The position numbers and the translations under genes were made by a program. DNA of 64,000 bases. Source: Fasciola hepatica. Its lineage: Eukaryota > Platyhelminthes > Trematoda > Plagiorchiida > Fasciolidae. Below are positions 47,590 to 60,479 of this stretch, one piece after another. The notes below the pieces were generated by a model. That model was not told the origin of the DNA. It saw only the letters and a list, made by a program, of their open reading frames with translations, and did not search any database. Position 1 is the first letter of the stretch, and every line of letters begins with the position of its first letter. The stretch lies in contig CANUEZ040000163.1 in the NCBI GenBank assembly GCA_948099385.1, positions 7,659,001 to 7,723,000 of the forward strand, in the 5' to 3' direction.

Positions 47590-50480
47590 ATCCGATCATT
47601 AAAAAACTCAATCTCTTTGCTGGAAAGCAGGTTTGTAAATTCAGTGAGTACAAAAAAGAAAATAATTTTTGGAAAGCTAAACGAGCGTTGCCGTAAACAT
47701 CGAGCTGGTCGGAAAGTCGGACTTAGAAAAAAGCTTTTGCTCACTTATTATCATAAGGTCCATTTTTCGGTCACTGCTTCTTACTTTAACCGAAGTGAAC
47801 GATTTTGTCCGTCAACAGAAATACAGCAAACTGAGTAACATTTTCCTGCGCGAAACCCGGCTCTACACTAACAATAATGATGAGGTTATCACACCAGATG
47901 ATTCTGATTCCTTTCGCGTTGAGCCCCCGACAAAGGGCCGCAAACGTGGAGAAGGCATCAATACTTTTAGAAATAAAAAACGATGTAATCGGAAAAAAAG
48001 TTTTACCTATTCTAAATGACACATCAATGACTCTGTGCTAGAGTGCAAACCTCAACACCTGCGTCATCACCCGTCTACTATTCCTGTAAAGTTCCCCTAC
48101 GTATATCCCCTCCAAAATCGACGAAATTTCTGCTATTGTCTCTACAAATCGACTGAACTCCGTTCACTCTTCCACATGTGTTGTCTGTGACAATTTTACC
48201 GGAGTCAGTGTGTGATTGCTGATACCCCTTGGCCTGACGGGTACTATTACCTACCCCGCCAGACCTTACGCCACCATCTACCTTAGTCTCGTCACAAATA
48301 CTGAAATTTTCATTTTCGACTGTCGTTCTAATCACAATGCTTTAGAGGTTTTCAGTACTTTTGGGAATGGGTGTTGATTGTGGTTCAGGTTTGTGTTCTT
48401 CAGTGACTTCTAAACGCCACACTCAGCGATCAGACTTCACTGAGTAGACACACCCGTTTCAGTCAAAGCGGTGACCGCAAAATATACAGTCGACAGTGTC
48501 ACTCAGAAAACCTCACATGAGTTATAGACGTGGATGAAAATTCTGACCTGAGCTTATTTTCTCACTCCAACTCCTCGTTGTTTTGTGAACATTAACCGGA
48601 TAACAGTAACTTCTGCTCCAATAATTACTACCCCATGGAAACATTGTATTTCCAACTTGACCGTTTCTTTTCCCTCAGCCTGAAATGATTGCACCATATG
48701 AAGGTGAGCCCCTTTAAGGCCAAGGAACAGAATTTAGTGAGAACTCTATTACGATCCATCAAAACTGAGCTCCACAAACTGAACGTTTTTTTACGTCCAA
48801 TAGCTAACTGCCAGCCGCAACTGCAAGGAGACATGGAAGACGATCGTGTACCTGAGAGGCTTTAATCTTCGCGAATGATATCCGCTAGTAGAAGTTGATG
48901 AACTCATTCGTGATTTAACTGCTACCTAATACCTACTAGTTATCTCAAACCACTATGCTGACTTCTCACATAACCCTGTCACGGAAAGCACTACCTCACT
49001 GGACTTATACAAGGGACTCACCTACCACCACACAAACCAGGCAAGAAGCCCAGACTGTTTACAACAAATCGTTTTGAAAGAATGCGCGAGTACATTTTCC
49101 CCCGAATTTATGGTCTATTTGACCTTCGTTCAAATTGTAATGTTACTTTTGATTTTGGAAAGTGGCTTCTATCACTTCATTATCAAAAAAGGAACATCGA
49201 AACTACGCTCAATAGCTCGTTTATCGGCTGATCTGAAAATTCTTAAAACGGTTGAACTGAAGGGAACGTCCGCCCAGATCAATGTGTCTGACTCAAAACA
49301 ATTTGCAGACCGCCAATCACGATGAACATTTGAAGCCCTTACTTTTCTTATCCAATCTTTTTCGTCATGTGTAGACCGTGAAAACCAAGCCATTAGGGTA
49401 TGTTTCTTCAACCATTGTACTGACAGATCAAAAATACCCTATGTATTTGCTGACTAGGGCGTCAATCCCTCCAGCATTATTCTTTTGTCTACCGTCTTTT
49501 CCAATCGATGACAATTTACACCATATTGTGGCCGAACTACTCCCATGCTTCCCTGTACACAAAGCCATTTCATCATCATTTACGCTGCTTCCTTATACAT
49601 CGTCCATGCCCTTCTGAGACAATTGTCCCATTAAATTCGCCCAAGAATGGGATTTGAGAATGCCTCCATTTTTTCAACTCCACTATTCCCCTTCTATAAC
49701 AATCAGCAAGTGAGCTCGTCAAAAGGTATTCAGATCGAAATCTAAGGCGGAATCCCGCAAAATCCTCTGATATTCTGTTTTATCAAAATTAAACCCATCA
49801 GAACAGCAACCAGATGGTATCTGACCTAGGACACTATCATCAATGGTGAGCCAGTGCCGAATGTCTCTTCCGTCGAGTACCTTGTTGTAACCGTCAACCG
49901 TGACTTAAGCTGGACAGGAGAAGTAATGGCTGTATTTGCAAAAGTTAGACGACACCTTTTTACTTGATATGACTCAGGTCATTTCCCGCTCCGTTTCATT
50001 TACTAAGATGTACCGTATTTTTCTGCTTTCTTCCGGAGTGACTCTATGCTTCCCCGTCATATAACCAAGACTGCTTGCGGAAGGTTTTGAAATTGTAGTC
50101 GGGTCCCTTAAACGGCTACCTTGGCAGAGTGGCATCAGGTACATCCTGCTCATCGCAAGGCATGCTTGACTTTTCTTCCCAAAATTATGAAGACAGAGTA
50201 TACCCCTTCATCTCGATCTCAGTGATGACATATCTGCATTTGCAGCTCAGTCGCAATACAAATATCTGTTTGCTCGAATGACAGTGTATACGCTCTCTGT
50301 TGTTTCTCATCACAACCGTTTCATCACTAACCCAAATACTATCACCACCGACCTCCCTAACTCGCTTTGTTATACACATGTTGAAAAGAAATAACACATC
50401 TTCATTCAAAAGATTTCCAAGATCAGACGATCCAGTCAGATTTTGAGAAAATCACCAAGGGATAAATAAGAAGGACCTTT
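47590..50480 (+). mobile_element. LINE relic 4 (CR1/jockey-like, endonuclease + RT)
   Basis: The endonuclease part (about 47590-48010) contains IRSLKNSISLLESRF, IFLRETRLYTNNNDEV (the 'ETWL' catalytic region), ITPDDSDSFRVEPPTKG and an EGINTFRNKKRC stretch ('GGGVAIFIRN'). The RT part (about 49070-49290) has LKECASTFSPEF, then a KKGTSKLRSIARLSADLKIL frame equivalent to 'FKKG..L.NYRPISLTS...K.LE'. The tail (49840-50170) reads YLVVTVNRDLSW ('LGI.VD..LSW'), MAVFAKVRRHLFT, PLRFIY and SMLPRHITKTACGRF. It closely parallels the wording of trematode CR1-like elements. Stops and frameshifts occur throughout. Confidence 0.72.
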
Positions 50481-50489
50481 GGGATTGCA

Positions 50490-52370
50490 CTGCGTACTAA
50501 ACATACTTTACCGATGACTTGAAGTAAAGTGAGAAATAAAAACCTTACTTGGTGGCGAAGCATTGTTTTCAAGTTCTCGCATGGGCGTCCACATAATTAG
50601 ACAATGTACTGCAACGTGCAACGGTAGATCTATGGCACCATCCACAGTTCTTCGATTGATGCTTATGGGGCTCACGTTTTTCAGTCTGCTTTGAGTTTGT
50701 GGTCAATTTACAAGGGGTGCTTCGGCTTTGGCCTCAGTAACAGATGTTCCATTTGAATGCTCTGGACGGTTCGCGTTTGAGAGAACAAACAAACATTCAC
50801 GGGCGAACAACGAGTGAGCAAAGCGATGAACGAGCCCGTCACCTATTTTGCTGGAAACACGAATATTGGTGTCTGAAATCAATGTGCAAAATGTCAGACT
50901 TAGCAAATCACTTTGCTCCTATCGCTTGAATTTCTTGGCTAAATGTTGAGTCCATGTTAAACAACTTTGAACAAATCTTCCCATCCCCTTAAACTTATTT
51001 TTTCTGCCATCAAATATAAAGCCCAACGGGTTAAAGGGAAATGATTAACTCATTCAATAAGTTGAAATTGTGTAACAAATGTCTAACAATCGTTGTCCAT
51101 AAACTAGACGATCAACAGCACAATCGTAGAGAAATCCACGTTACTCGTGTTAATATTCGCCGTGAGTTTCAAGCAGTGTACAGGTTTATCTAAGTGTTTC
51201 GATTGTTTTATTTTATTCACTATGTGTTGGATGGTTACATATTTGCCGTAGATTTGGCTGCATATTCACGGGGATATCCGCATCAAAATAAACTACAAGA
51301 CTCGGGGTTTGACTATTTTGGATGAATCATATATAAAGTGCATTCGCCATTGACAGGAAAATAGTGCGTTCCTTATGATAATCCAATTCATCGTAGATAT
51401 TATTGAATAAGATAACATCCGTCACCGTTAACCCTATTATGGTAGACCAATTTTTCGATAGCTATTTCTAGTTATACTTCACGTTATGTTTATTCATTGA
51501 AAAAACCCCAACATTTAGGAAGAAAGCAATACGTTAAAGAGCATTTTCCGATTGAAAATGCGCCTGCGCATACATGTGAAGCTGAATATTTGGAAAGTCT
51601 CGAGAAGTGTTGTGGCGAAGCCATATTGTAATAAATCATAAATGAGCACTGTTTGCAGTAGCTAAACTTTGTCTTGTACACCTCGTGAATAGAAACCCCC
51701 TAAACCTCGTTGTGACAGATCATAGTGAAAGAGAGCCTTAATTACTCACTTTGAGAACAACCCCCACAGAGTGAAATTTTAAACTAAACAGACATCGGCT
51801 CTACCGATTATCTGGGAATGCTAATCACACTGACTGATATCAAGAGGACTTCGTTTCGAACAATAAATCAGTAAATAGTTTTTCCTTGTAACATGGTGAG
51901 CCAGTCTTAAGTTCGTTGTCTCAAATTCTGTTTCTGTCGCCGGTTGCTCTCACATTTGATAGTCTCTGGCCACGTAAAACCGGACGGCAGTACTGTGTTT
52001 ACCTAATTGAAAAAAGAGTATACGTACTACTGACATCACTGATCGGGTATTCAAAGCTCTTACGTGTAAAGTTTCATTTTTTACGCATCTAGACTATATT
52101 GACAATCTAAGGTGGCCTTCTAAGCTTGAAATCAGCTTCCATAGTTCCAAGTACTCTCTATGAATTTGAGTAGCACCCGAGCCAAAGTAGTATTTCTCAA
52201 CTTTAAAGAATTTTACCAATAAAAGTGAAGTGTGCATTTCTTCCCCAATCGTTGGAGGAACACACTCGTAAAATGCTTGCCAGCTCAAACCGTAGGAAGT
52301 ATTAGGGACATGAAACGAACGGCTGATGTGAATACGGGAAAATCCGATGGAAGTTTTCGTATTAGGAAAT
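50490..52370. other. No gene recognised
   Basis: No convincing coding segment or repeat seen. Confidence 0.4.
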
Positions 52371-52376
52371 TCAAAC

Positions 52377-52450
52377 GGGGAGCCGTATACGAACCGATGA
52401 CGTTCGGTTTACCGCCCGGTCAGCTGCTCTACCTATTAAGCCTCAGTGTT
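52377..52450 (-). ncRNA. tRNA-like sequence (tRNA-derived SINE head or tRNA pseudogene)
   Basis: The minus strand reads GGCTTAATAGGTAGAGC, with a possible D-stem (GCTT/GAGC) and A-box likeness. It continues with GCTGACCGGGCGGTAAACC (anticodon-arm-like) and CATCGGTTCGTATACGG (B-box-like GGTTCG). The acceptor stem does not pair well, so it is unlikely to be a working tRNA. A pol III-derived SINE remnant is the likeliest origin. Confidence 0.42.
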
Positions 52451-52493
52451 ACGGTTGATCGAGTGTGAAAACGCAAGTAAATTGACGACAAAA

Positions 52494-52571
52494 GGCAGAA
52501 CTATTCCAATGACTCAGACTTTGAAGCAAGAATATATGGATTTGAAAACGCAAATGGATTTCCGGTCACCT
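52494..52571 (+). CDS. Candidate coding exon before a strong donor, unknown gene
   Basis: An open segment ends at CTACTC|GTAAGTGT, a consensus donor. One frame reads YSNDSDFEARIYGFENANGF and leaves phase 1. Another starts at ATG 52510 (MTQTLKQEYMDLKTQMDFRS) and leaves phase 0. No acceptor or partner exon could be assigned, so this may be chance. Confidence 0.25.
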
Positions 52572-52599
52572 ATGCTACTCGTAAGTGTCTGCACAACAA

Positions 52600-55500
52600 C
52601 ATTTTTTTTCTATGCATGAATAATTTAACTTTTCTGGGGCTCGAAATCGAGGTTTCTAATATTATCAGATAACACCGGAATGGTGGCCCCATATATCAAT
52701 TTATCCACACAGTAGGTTGCCGTTCAGTGAAAAAAACCGGATAGATTAAAACAGTTACTATTACTGTATCTCTGCTGGCTATGTTGTTAGGCAGATTTCT
52801 TTAGGGTCTCAAAATGGAAAGACGATAAGGTAAATAGTCCGTGCTGTGATGTATTTGGCAAACACAAAGCAATTTAGAGCCTAAAAACTTCCACGTCTCC
52901 ATTTGCAGTGGTTTTAGGACCGGTTTTACAAAATAAGTGGTAAAAAGCATAAAAATTTCTACCGCATAGGGAATCATTGGAAAAATGAGCTGCTTCCGGT
53001 GTACCGGGTTTTCAAACATGACATTTTGAGTTTTTCGTTACCATTTGTTATTATATTTTCCAAACCTGGCACTTGTTTGATAACGAATTCAAGTTGACAT
53101 TTTTGGATTGCCGTGACAAAAACACACAAAGCTACTGACATCTTGAATCAAAATACGTCATGTTGTTCACAAATGAGTGGAAAATCTTGTATTCTGTCAA
53201 GCATACCATCGCAACAAACAGACCGCAAGCAGCGGAGAGTATTCCTGATGTACGGAACTTCAAAGAGGTGCGAACACTGAAAGTATTTGTATTTAAATAA
53301 TATTATTCGTTTCTGACGAAGTTATGTTTGTACAAGCCATCGATTAGGACAGTAGTTCCTTGATTTTTGTTGTTTTGCTATGAGTAGTACAGTATGTTGT
53401 AACACTTGGTTTACTCTGGTTCTTTCATGGTTGCTCACAAGAAAGAATTCGTGGGAGTGAACTTAAACTAAAGAATAAATTGTGACCTATGTCTGGCGGC
53501 TAGGACGTTTTGTTTTCGGTGCACGAAAAGCTGGTAATAACCTGTCTGGCTTTTACCTGCTCAAAATGGCTACAATGATTTATGTGACAAAGCAGCTAAT
53601 GTGCCTGTGTTAGAAATTAGCCTCGGTCACACCAAGCGCGCCTCAAAAATTTACTCGCAGCCGAACAGTATGGTCTGCTCTTTTGCATTTGTTTCTGTAG
53701 ACAATTTGCTTTAAACTTGAAGTAGTTTATGCCTGTTCATCTCGAATGGCTTATCATCCATTTGTAGGAAGAAAACCACCATAGTAAATCGCGACTGCTC
53801 TCAAACAATAATTCTGCTGAAGTAATTTAGAAATTTCTCCTTCTTAATTTCATAAGTATATACTACTTCGTGATTGTGATCAGATTCTGTGTCACAACTC
53901 TTTAGACGAGCATTCAAACGGAACATTCAAGTATTGAAACGGGGATTTAATCAGTTCGTATATGAAGAACAATACCTACGGTAATTTCTAGCAACGTTTG
54001 AAAACCTCACTTGAAATTTGCTACCTCAAAGAAGAGGCATAAAGTGGTGTATTTTCAACCAGTAAAAAAGAAAGTACATACATAGGAAGCTTTCTCAAAA
54101 GACCTTGCATTTACTTCCAGGTATTCTGCCCACTGTCGGGACTTTGAACTTTGGCCATGGTATTTACTGCGTCTAAGCAAGTTTTGTGTCCTAAAACCTT
54201 AGTATTATTAATTTCCACAGCGAACAATAATTTTTATTTTATTGACCTTTTACAAAGATATTCAAGACTTAGTGTATTTTACCACTGAAATTCGCAGAAC
54301 GTAAGAACCTTGAGGGAGACCTCACCTCAACAGTGTTGTGAGCAGGCTCATGTTTTGTGATAATTCGAGCTCACTTTTTACCAAAGAACTATTACGCGGT
54401 ACCAAGTTTCATGAGTAAAAAAGCACTTTTTCCGTTTCAGGATTTATTACGTGGGTTTCAGGTTGTTTGCGTTTCTGCGTGTTCTTACATTTTGTTTTAT
54501 TTGATGTAATTAGAGAGTGAATTACGAAATGAAATTTTATCGTAAATACTTTTCTAATTCTCAATAATCGCTGAACATTTCTTTTCGTTGTTTTTGTATT
54601 AAACAAGGATTGGTTCCACACCAACAGGCATTTTCAAAAAAAGCTTCTGTAGTATGGTATTATGTGATTGGTCAAGGTTCGAAGCAAATAGTGTCGTAAA
54701 ACTTATACTAGTAACCTAAATAGACAGCTGATTTTATGCATGTTACTGGTAGGATACGCCAGTACCTCTCCAGTAAATTAAATGATCGCTCAGAGAAAAA
54801 GAAGCCCATTCCGAGTGTCGAATCAATCAAAAAACGTGTATCGGTGCTACGGCTTGACAGACCGTAGACAATGGCAGTCAAACGGATACAAGGTATAGCA
54901 ATAGACTTGCTAATAGATAGTTGCTCTGAAGGGAAAACCATGAGAACAAAGTTACATTGTTATATTCCTTATAAATTCACAAATATGAACTCGTATTATT
55001 AGAAGTGTGTACTTTTCTGACCTTACATCATACTTACACAGGCTCTTCACATACCTAAATATTTTTCCATAGTGCAAGATAAAATCCTCGCAGGTGAGCT
55101 TATGATGGGTTGCCCTAAGCAGACCGGAGTACCATAGGTGATTCGCCCTGTGGTCGATTCTCGCCGTATCACAGCAGGATAAATGTGAACTGATGGTTTG
55201 AGTCGTTCCTCTTTTCAACACGATTCTAGTCAACAAAAATGAAACAAAATAATTGCGTATTCCAGGACATAATTTTGGCATGGACTTTTCTTTGTAAACA
55301 TTATAACCGATTGGGATGAGCCACCAAGTTGCTTTTTGTGCCATCAAAAGTTTTTACCCGTCCGAGAAACCTAACAAATGATGAATTTGTGTGTATCACT
55401 ACTGGACACCAAAATCGGTACACGATCAACTTTTCGACGGTCTACACATATATCACACCCTATTTCCCACCAATGCAACAGTTTATATACGTTGGCTACA

Positions 55501-56690
55501 GAGAAATAGGGTTAAATTACCTATAGTCTTCACAATCTGGACACTGATGTAACAGTGAGAAGTCAATTATCCATAGCAGCCGAGTGCAAATGAATATTTG
55601 TTCCTCATAGTCGGTAAAAATAAACAATACACTACATAGATTAGATTTCGAGCCGTTCTGTATTACAGGACCGAACGGGGTTTGGATTGTTCTGATAAAG
55701 CAAGGCGCCATGTGTCGTGATAATTAGGAAAGGTGTCAAGTCATTCCATCATAACAGTACCTTGAAAAGATTACCCAGAATAATCGAAATGTCGGCTGAT
55801 CATAGTTATTTCACCGGAAAAGTCACGCTATTGGCAGTACATATTTTTGTTCAGAAGCATTCTGCTTCTGTTAACTGCTTAGGATAAACACAGAATTTGG
55901 AAACCGTGGCAAACTCCTAAGGTGTAGTGAGTACTATGTACGTGATACTGCGCACTTTGAATACAACTTTTCGTCACCTCCCCATGATAAGCTTGTGACT
56001 GGAATTCATTCCAATTCCAATTTTATTCAATAAACAGCTTTCTTCTGCCACCTCATGCTTGTTCAATCTCGGTAATGACATTACTGCTGAAAGTAGCCCA
56101 TTCGATTACGATGTCCTTTCATAGCAATCATCTAATTAGCAAAGAAATATCCCGTTTTCTTCCCACTTTGATCCCTTCCCGTTGACTATGCGGTGAAAGT
56201 ATAGAACTCGTGTTTTAGCTCCTAGTTACTTGGACTGAATTTCACCTACTCAAAAACGACATACACTGGCAAGCATCACAAAATATATTACAAAAGTCAG
56301 ATTGAAATGATTTTTTCACAGGAATTTGCCTCTTCACTCGGACAAACACTGTATTTGACCAACTTCAGTGTGAAAAATAGAATTTATATCTTTATTTGTC
56401 TGACTGCTCTGTATCAGACGAGAGAGAGAAACCATTAGACATCCGTAGCCATACCCTTGTTGATCGGAGTTTAGATTCTGAGAAAGGCCGTAGTTACTGA
56501 AATACAGATAAGCAGTCACCCAACTGAAAATCTATTCAACTACGAAAGGGTAAACACGTATCCCACATGAAATAATCAATTTAACAGAAGTCCCTAAATT
56601 TAAAAGCTGTATGAACTTTATATCGTTTTATTACTGTTCTGGTCTTTTCAGATATCAGTCGTAAAGAATAACCTTGAGGAACAGAGTGCT
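52600..56690. other. No gene recognised
   Basis: Only chance-length open frames (for example 54952-55347, minus, 131 codons). No motif or repeat recognised. Confidence 0.4.
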
Positions 56691-56695
56691 TAGTC

Positions 56696-57285
56696 GTGAT
56701 ACGTTTCGCGCGTGTGTGTATTATGTGCATGAATGTACCCTTCTATCTAAGTGAGCTAGACAAACGGCAAACCATCAGTCCGCACTCAGAGTTAGTTTTC
56801 ACACACAGATCGATAAGTATGAGTGTTGAATGTGAACAGGTTGGGGTCACTACGTGCACTTCATATGTTCTGAGTGAACTGGTCATTCATAAAAACGGTT
56901 CGATTTTCAAGAATAATGAATACGATTTTGTAAAGGTTTCTACAAAATTACCGTATTCTGATAGTCGACTTTTTCAAACACGGCTATAGTTTGTTTAATT
57001 CTCATTTTGTATGATACGGATAACGAAACTGGCTTCATTATTTCACATCAAAGAAGTCCAGAACATAGCAATGAAAACGAGCGATGTCCACGTGAAGTCG
57101 GATCATCAGCTCACAATTATCAAACGTTGTTTATCAAGAAGAAACGAAAGAAACCAGTAATCATGTTTATCATGAGAGAGTCTTACACAATAAGGCTGCC
57201 AAATAATCCAAGTGCACTCAGAAATTATTTGAGCAATGACTTTATTCTGTTTTATTTATTTCAAAACCTTTTCAGGAACATATAA
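56696..57285 (+). other. Two adjoining open frames, unrecognised
   Basis: A 97-codon frame (to 56989) and a 92-codon frame (from 57007) adjoin in different frames, as if one coding stretch were broken by a frameshift near 56970-57000. The second contains a basic KKKRKKP cluster. Neither matches a family that I know, and chance is not excluded. Confidence 0.2.
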
Positions 57286-57329
57286 GTATGAATAGTTTTA
57301 CGAAATTCAAAGCAAACTCATTTCAATGG

Positions 57330-57758
57330 CTATGAAGCCGCAAGGCCTAAAAGACCACCTGGTATGAACCGCGGAGAATCACAGACAGCTTTATTAGGGG
57401 TTTCTCCATAACATCGCGAACTACCCATAACTTGTTTCATTCGGTCGGGTCGCAAGTATTTCCCTGGGTTGAATATTTTGCTGTGAACTAAGTTTCCGTA
57501 CCCTGTAAAATGAACATCAGCAGTGAAGTTTTCCATCAATTTTGTATCTGTTTTTTCAATACCAAAACCAAGGAAGCTGTAAAAGCCGCATGTTTCCATT
57601 TGCACATTTACCAGCATTGTTTCGTTATTAAAAAAACTGGTTATCATCATTTGATAAATAAATGAACCGCCGGCACTAAAGTAGTCCATTAAAACTTCAA
57701 TATCGGCAATATACTTAAAAACAGGACGGTATACATATTTACTTAAACCAAAACCTCT
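57330..57758 (-). other. Open stretch of 142 codons, unrecognised, protein-like composition
   Basis: Open from just after a stop at 57759-57761 to a stop at 57330-57332. It reads PVFKYIADIEVLMDYFSAGG, then FIYQMMITSFFNNETMLVNV and later RFIPGGLLGLAAS. The first ATG would be at 57689. It has N-glycosylation-type NET and NFT sites and four cysteines, and looks more protein-like than the average chance frame. I cannot name a family. Frames of this length are near the chance ceiling for the window, so coding status is unproven. It could be the last exon of a gene or a recent pseudogene. Confidence 0.33.
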
Positions 57759-57769
57759 TTACGCCATTT

Positions 57770-59905
57770 TGATTCATAAAATTCGTTCGTGTATCTGGTT
57801 ACAAAGGTCAGAGGTTTGAATAGAGCATTCTTCACTTGAAGGAAAAATAGCCTGCTGGACTAAACTCTGAGTTCCAACAGTTGTTGGCTAAGATAGTGAT
57901 GGATGTATGTACCAGGGTGCAACACCGTACGTATACAATATTCGCACTGATAAACCTTCGAATTTCAACAAAACTTGTAGATTAGGGATTTACTACTGAA
58001 TGAGTCATATTGACTTTTGTCCGCTTCCACAATCACGCGTCAGATAACCACATAAGCTAAGGTGGATTACTAACTTATGCTTTTGCTCCCTCACGAAAGC
58101 TCTTATTTCATTCAATGATTTACCTAGATCAAAATTCATCCGCAGACTGCAGGCTGTTCTAGGTTATTGATTTCAACACAGTAGCACATTCAACTATGTC
58201 CTGAGATTCGGATTGATCAGTGTTCTTGGTGGTTATATGGGGATCATATAGAACATACAAAAGTCAAATATTTATTACTTGAAGGGCCATAATATCACAC
58301 AAAAGCTTCGTTGTATATTTTTCGGAAATGCTTTGATTCGAACTTTTCTAAGGTCCTCATTTACACTGGTTATTTATGTGCATGTGAATGTCTGCCTTTG
58401 TGAACAGCAGCTGCTAATGTAATCGATGGTGACTCAGTCAGGTAGTTTCCATATAGTCTCATCCCTGAACTACAATTACCAAGCTCATGTTCAGCCCCCT
58501 AGTCCTTACTGAATGCTTATCACACCCGAACGCTCCCATGTTTCATATTTCCCTGAAAAGACTACTCGGCATTCCCATCTACTTTGATGAATTAAAAAAC
58601 GTCTTCATGAACTCTGAATGCTTTCGCTTTCCTGCGGTATTATGTATCCTAGCATACTGCTTACATTGTTTCTTGGTCAAATTGTCTAGTGTGCATGCCC
58701 ACAAGCTCAGTCAAACATCTCTTTGAGCGAATTGGCTACACCTCCAATAAAATTTAGCAATTATTGATGTCCAAATCATTAGGACCATATAAAGATTTAT
58801 TCATTGCAGCTAGTTTACTAGTTACATTCTTTTCGTTCACACATCCGCACACGTAGATGATCAAAATGCATTCATTTTTTTTCACTGAAAATTCTACTCC
58901 GTGAGCCGAAGTGGACCGATGAACTTCTGTGAGCCATGCCGTTGTCAAGCAGAAGAACCCTCACAGTGCGTACATCGGATGCTTATGGACGACTCGATGA
59001 GCCTTACTGGTGCAAATTATGCAGATTTACTTCCGTTCACTATTATCAAATACCTAATCCACTAGCCAGAATAGAACGAATAACCTTTTGTTTTTCAAAT
59101 GCTTCATTCACTTCTACCCCCTGATACAACTGGAGTTCCTTGGACAACGAATGCTGAGCTACAAAACGGGATTCCAATTTTAAATCGGAAGATAAAGCCT
59201 TCTGGTCACTTGTTATCTGGTTTCAAAATAAGTCCTAGGCAGTACCTTCGATTAGGGTGATAATGGAGTAGGCTATACTTGGGATTTTTTTTGAGCCTCA
59301 CCAAGGAGTTTGGTCAGTCATGGTGGAACAGTCTCCTTGATTCCAGGTTCTGAACCTATAGCTACCGGCAGTCCATACGTCCCAGCCACAACTCCCTTGA
59401 AGTGTCTTAACTTTTGCTTTGAATGAATGAATGGGAAATTTGGATATGCTGGCCATTATTGTTTTGAAAACCACCGTCGATCGCAGGAATTGTTGTTTTT
59501 TAAGTAAGTATTTCAGTCGACCTGTGAGTCAAAATAATGTTTTACTTTACAAGATAATTCAGATGACAACATCAGTTCGAAATACTTTTCCAAATACATC
59601 TTGGACTTTTTGCATGTGTCCCAATTTGTTTGGATTTTGAGCTGGATGCATAATGAAACTCCAATTTAAACTGCACATAGAATGAAATGTCGTGAAATTT
59701 AATTAAGCCTGGGAAACTGCTACAAGATCTACTTCAGGTCTCCTAGCCGAAATGAGCCTCAAGCAATTTAAACATAAGACGGTATGGGGAACGAGGTAGT
59801 CTGAATAAATGACACGATGCGTTTGAGAATAACGTGACGAGTATAATAAGCTCTATTTTGCCATCTTGTGAGCTATCATGCAGCGTGAGAAAGTCTTCTA
59901 CGAGT
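57770..59905. other. No gene recognised
   Basis: No convincing coding segment, repeat or RNA feature seen. Confidence 0.4.
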
Positions 59906-59910
59906 ACTGA

Positions 59911-60342
59911 AGACAAATCGAAAAGCGGAAAAAACGCTTTTTGGATGGTTCCCTTCCAAATGGATCACGAAGACTTCCCGCTGATCAGTTCAACGAAAGG
60001 GAATCCCAAATTGGACGTCAACTCAAACTGGCAAATTGCAATCCCACTAAAGCATTTGTTTTTTCGAATATCGAGAAAATCCTGGTAGCTTTTCCGAATT
60101 ATTTTCTGGGAGGCGGAAACCTAGCGTCCTACCATGACGTGGTAGCTTTCTCGGCTGAGTACACTCCAAACTTTAGCTTCAGTTACGTCCGTGCGAGGGT
60201 AAGCATCCCGCCGTCAGTGACTATTATCACTCTGTTCGATTTTAAATTTCTGAACTGTTTTCGACTGATGTATCCAAAAAGTGGATTAGTTGATCGTAAA
60301 CTCGCATTAAGAGACAGAAAAGATGCAAGAAGTGATTGATTC
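59911..60342 (+). mobile_element. Possible LINE endonuclease-RT linker relic
   Basis: An open frame of about 143 codons reads RQIEKRKKRFLDGSLP, NPTKAFVFSNIEKILVAFP, GGGNLASYHDVVAFSAEYTP and NFSFSYV. This recalls the linker of CR1/jockey elements ('NPK.FFSYI...P.L..G.L..D...A..F..YF.SVFT'). The likeness is loose and no catalytic motif is present, so an unrelated or chance frame is possible. Confidence 0.3.
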
Positions 60343-60389
60343 AGGCGCTATTCATGATTTTCGAAGTGATCCAAATATGAAGAGCCTTT

Positions 60390-60472
60390 GGCTCCGGCGG
60401 GATTCTGACCCACGCATGGTCACCACCCTCCCTTTAGTACCGTGAGTGCTCTACCAGCTGAGCTACGAGGCC
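60390..60472 (-). tRNA. tRNA-like sequence, probably non-functional or SINE-derived
   Basis: On the minus strand the 5' part GGCCTCG pairs with CGGAGCC (six of seven positions, one mismatch). The D-arm GCTC/GAGC is perfect, with an ideal A box (TAGCTCAGCTGG). The T-arm stem GTGGG/CCCGC is intact, but the T loop reads TCAGAAT instead of TTCGAAT, which damages the B box. The middle part is 33 nt long and does not form a normal anticodon arm, so no anticodon can be assigned. At 83 nt it is in the class II size range. Best read as a decayed tRNA or the head of a tRNA-derived SINE. Confidence 0.6.
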
Positions 60473-60479
60473 ACCACTA

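Noticed and set aside
54952..55347. Minus-strand 131-residue open frame, with a B-box-like GGTCGATTC on the plus strand near 55150
   Set aside because: No domain; the tRNA-like hint lacks a matching A box and stems.
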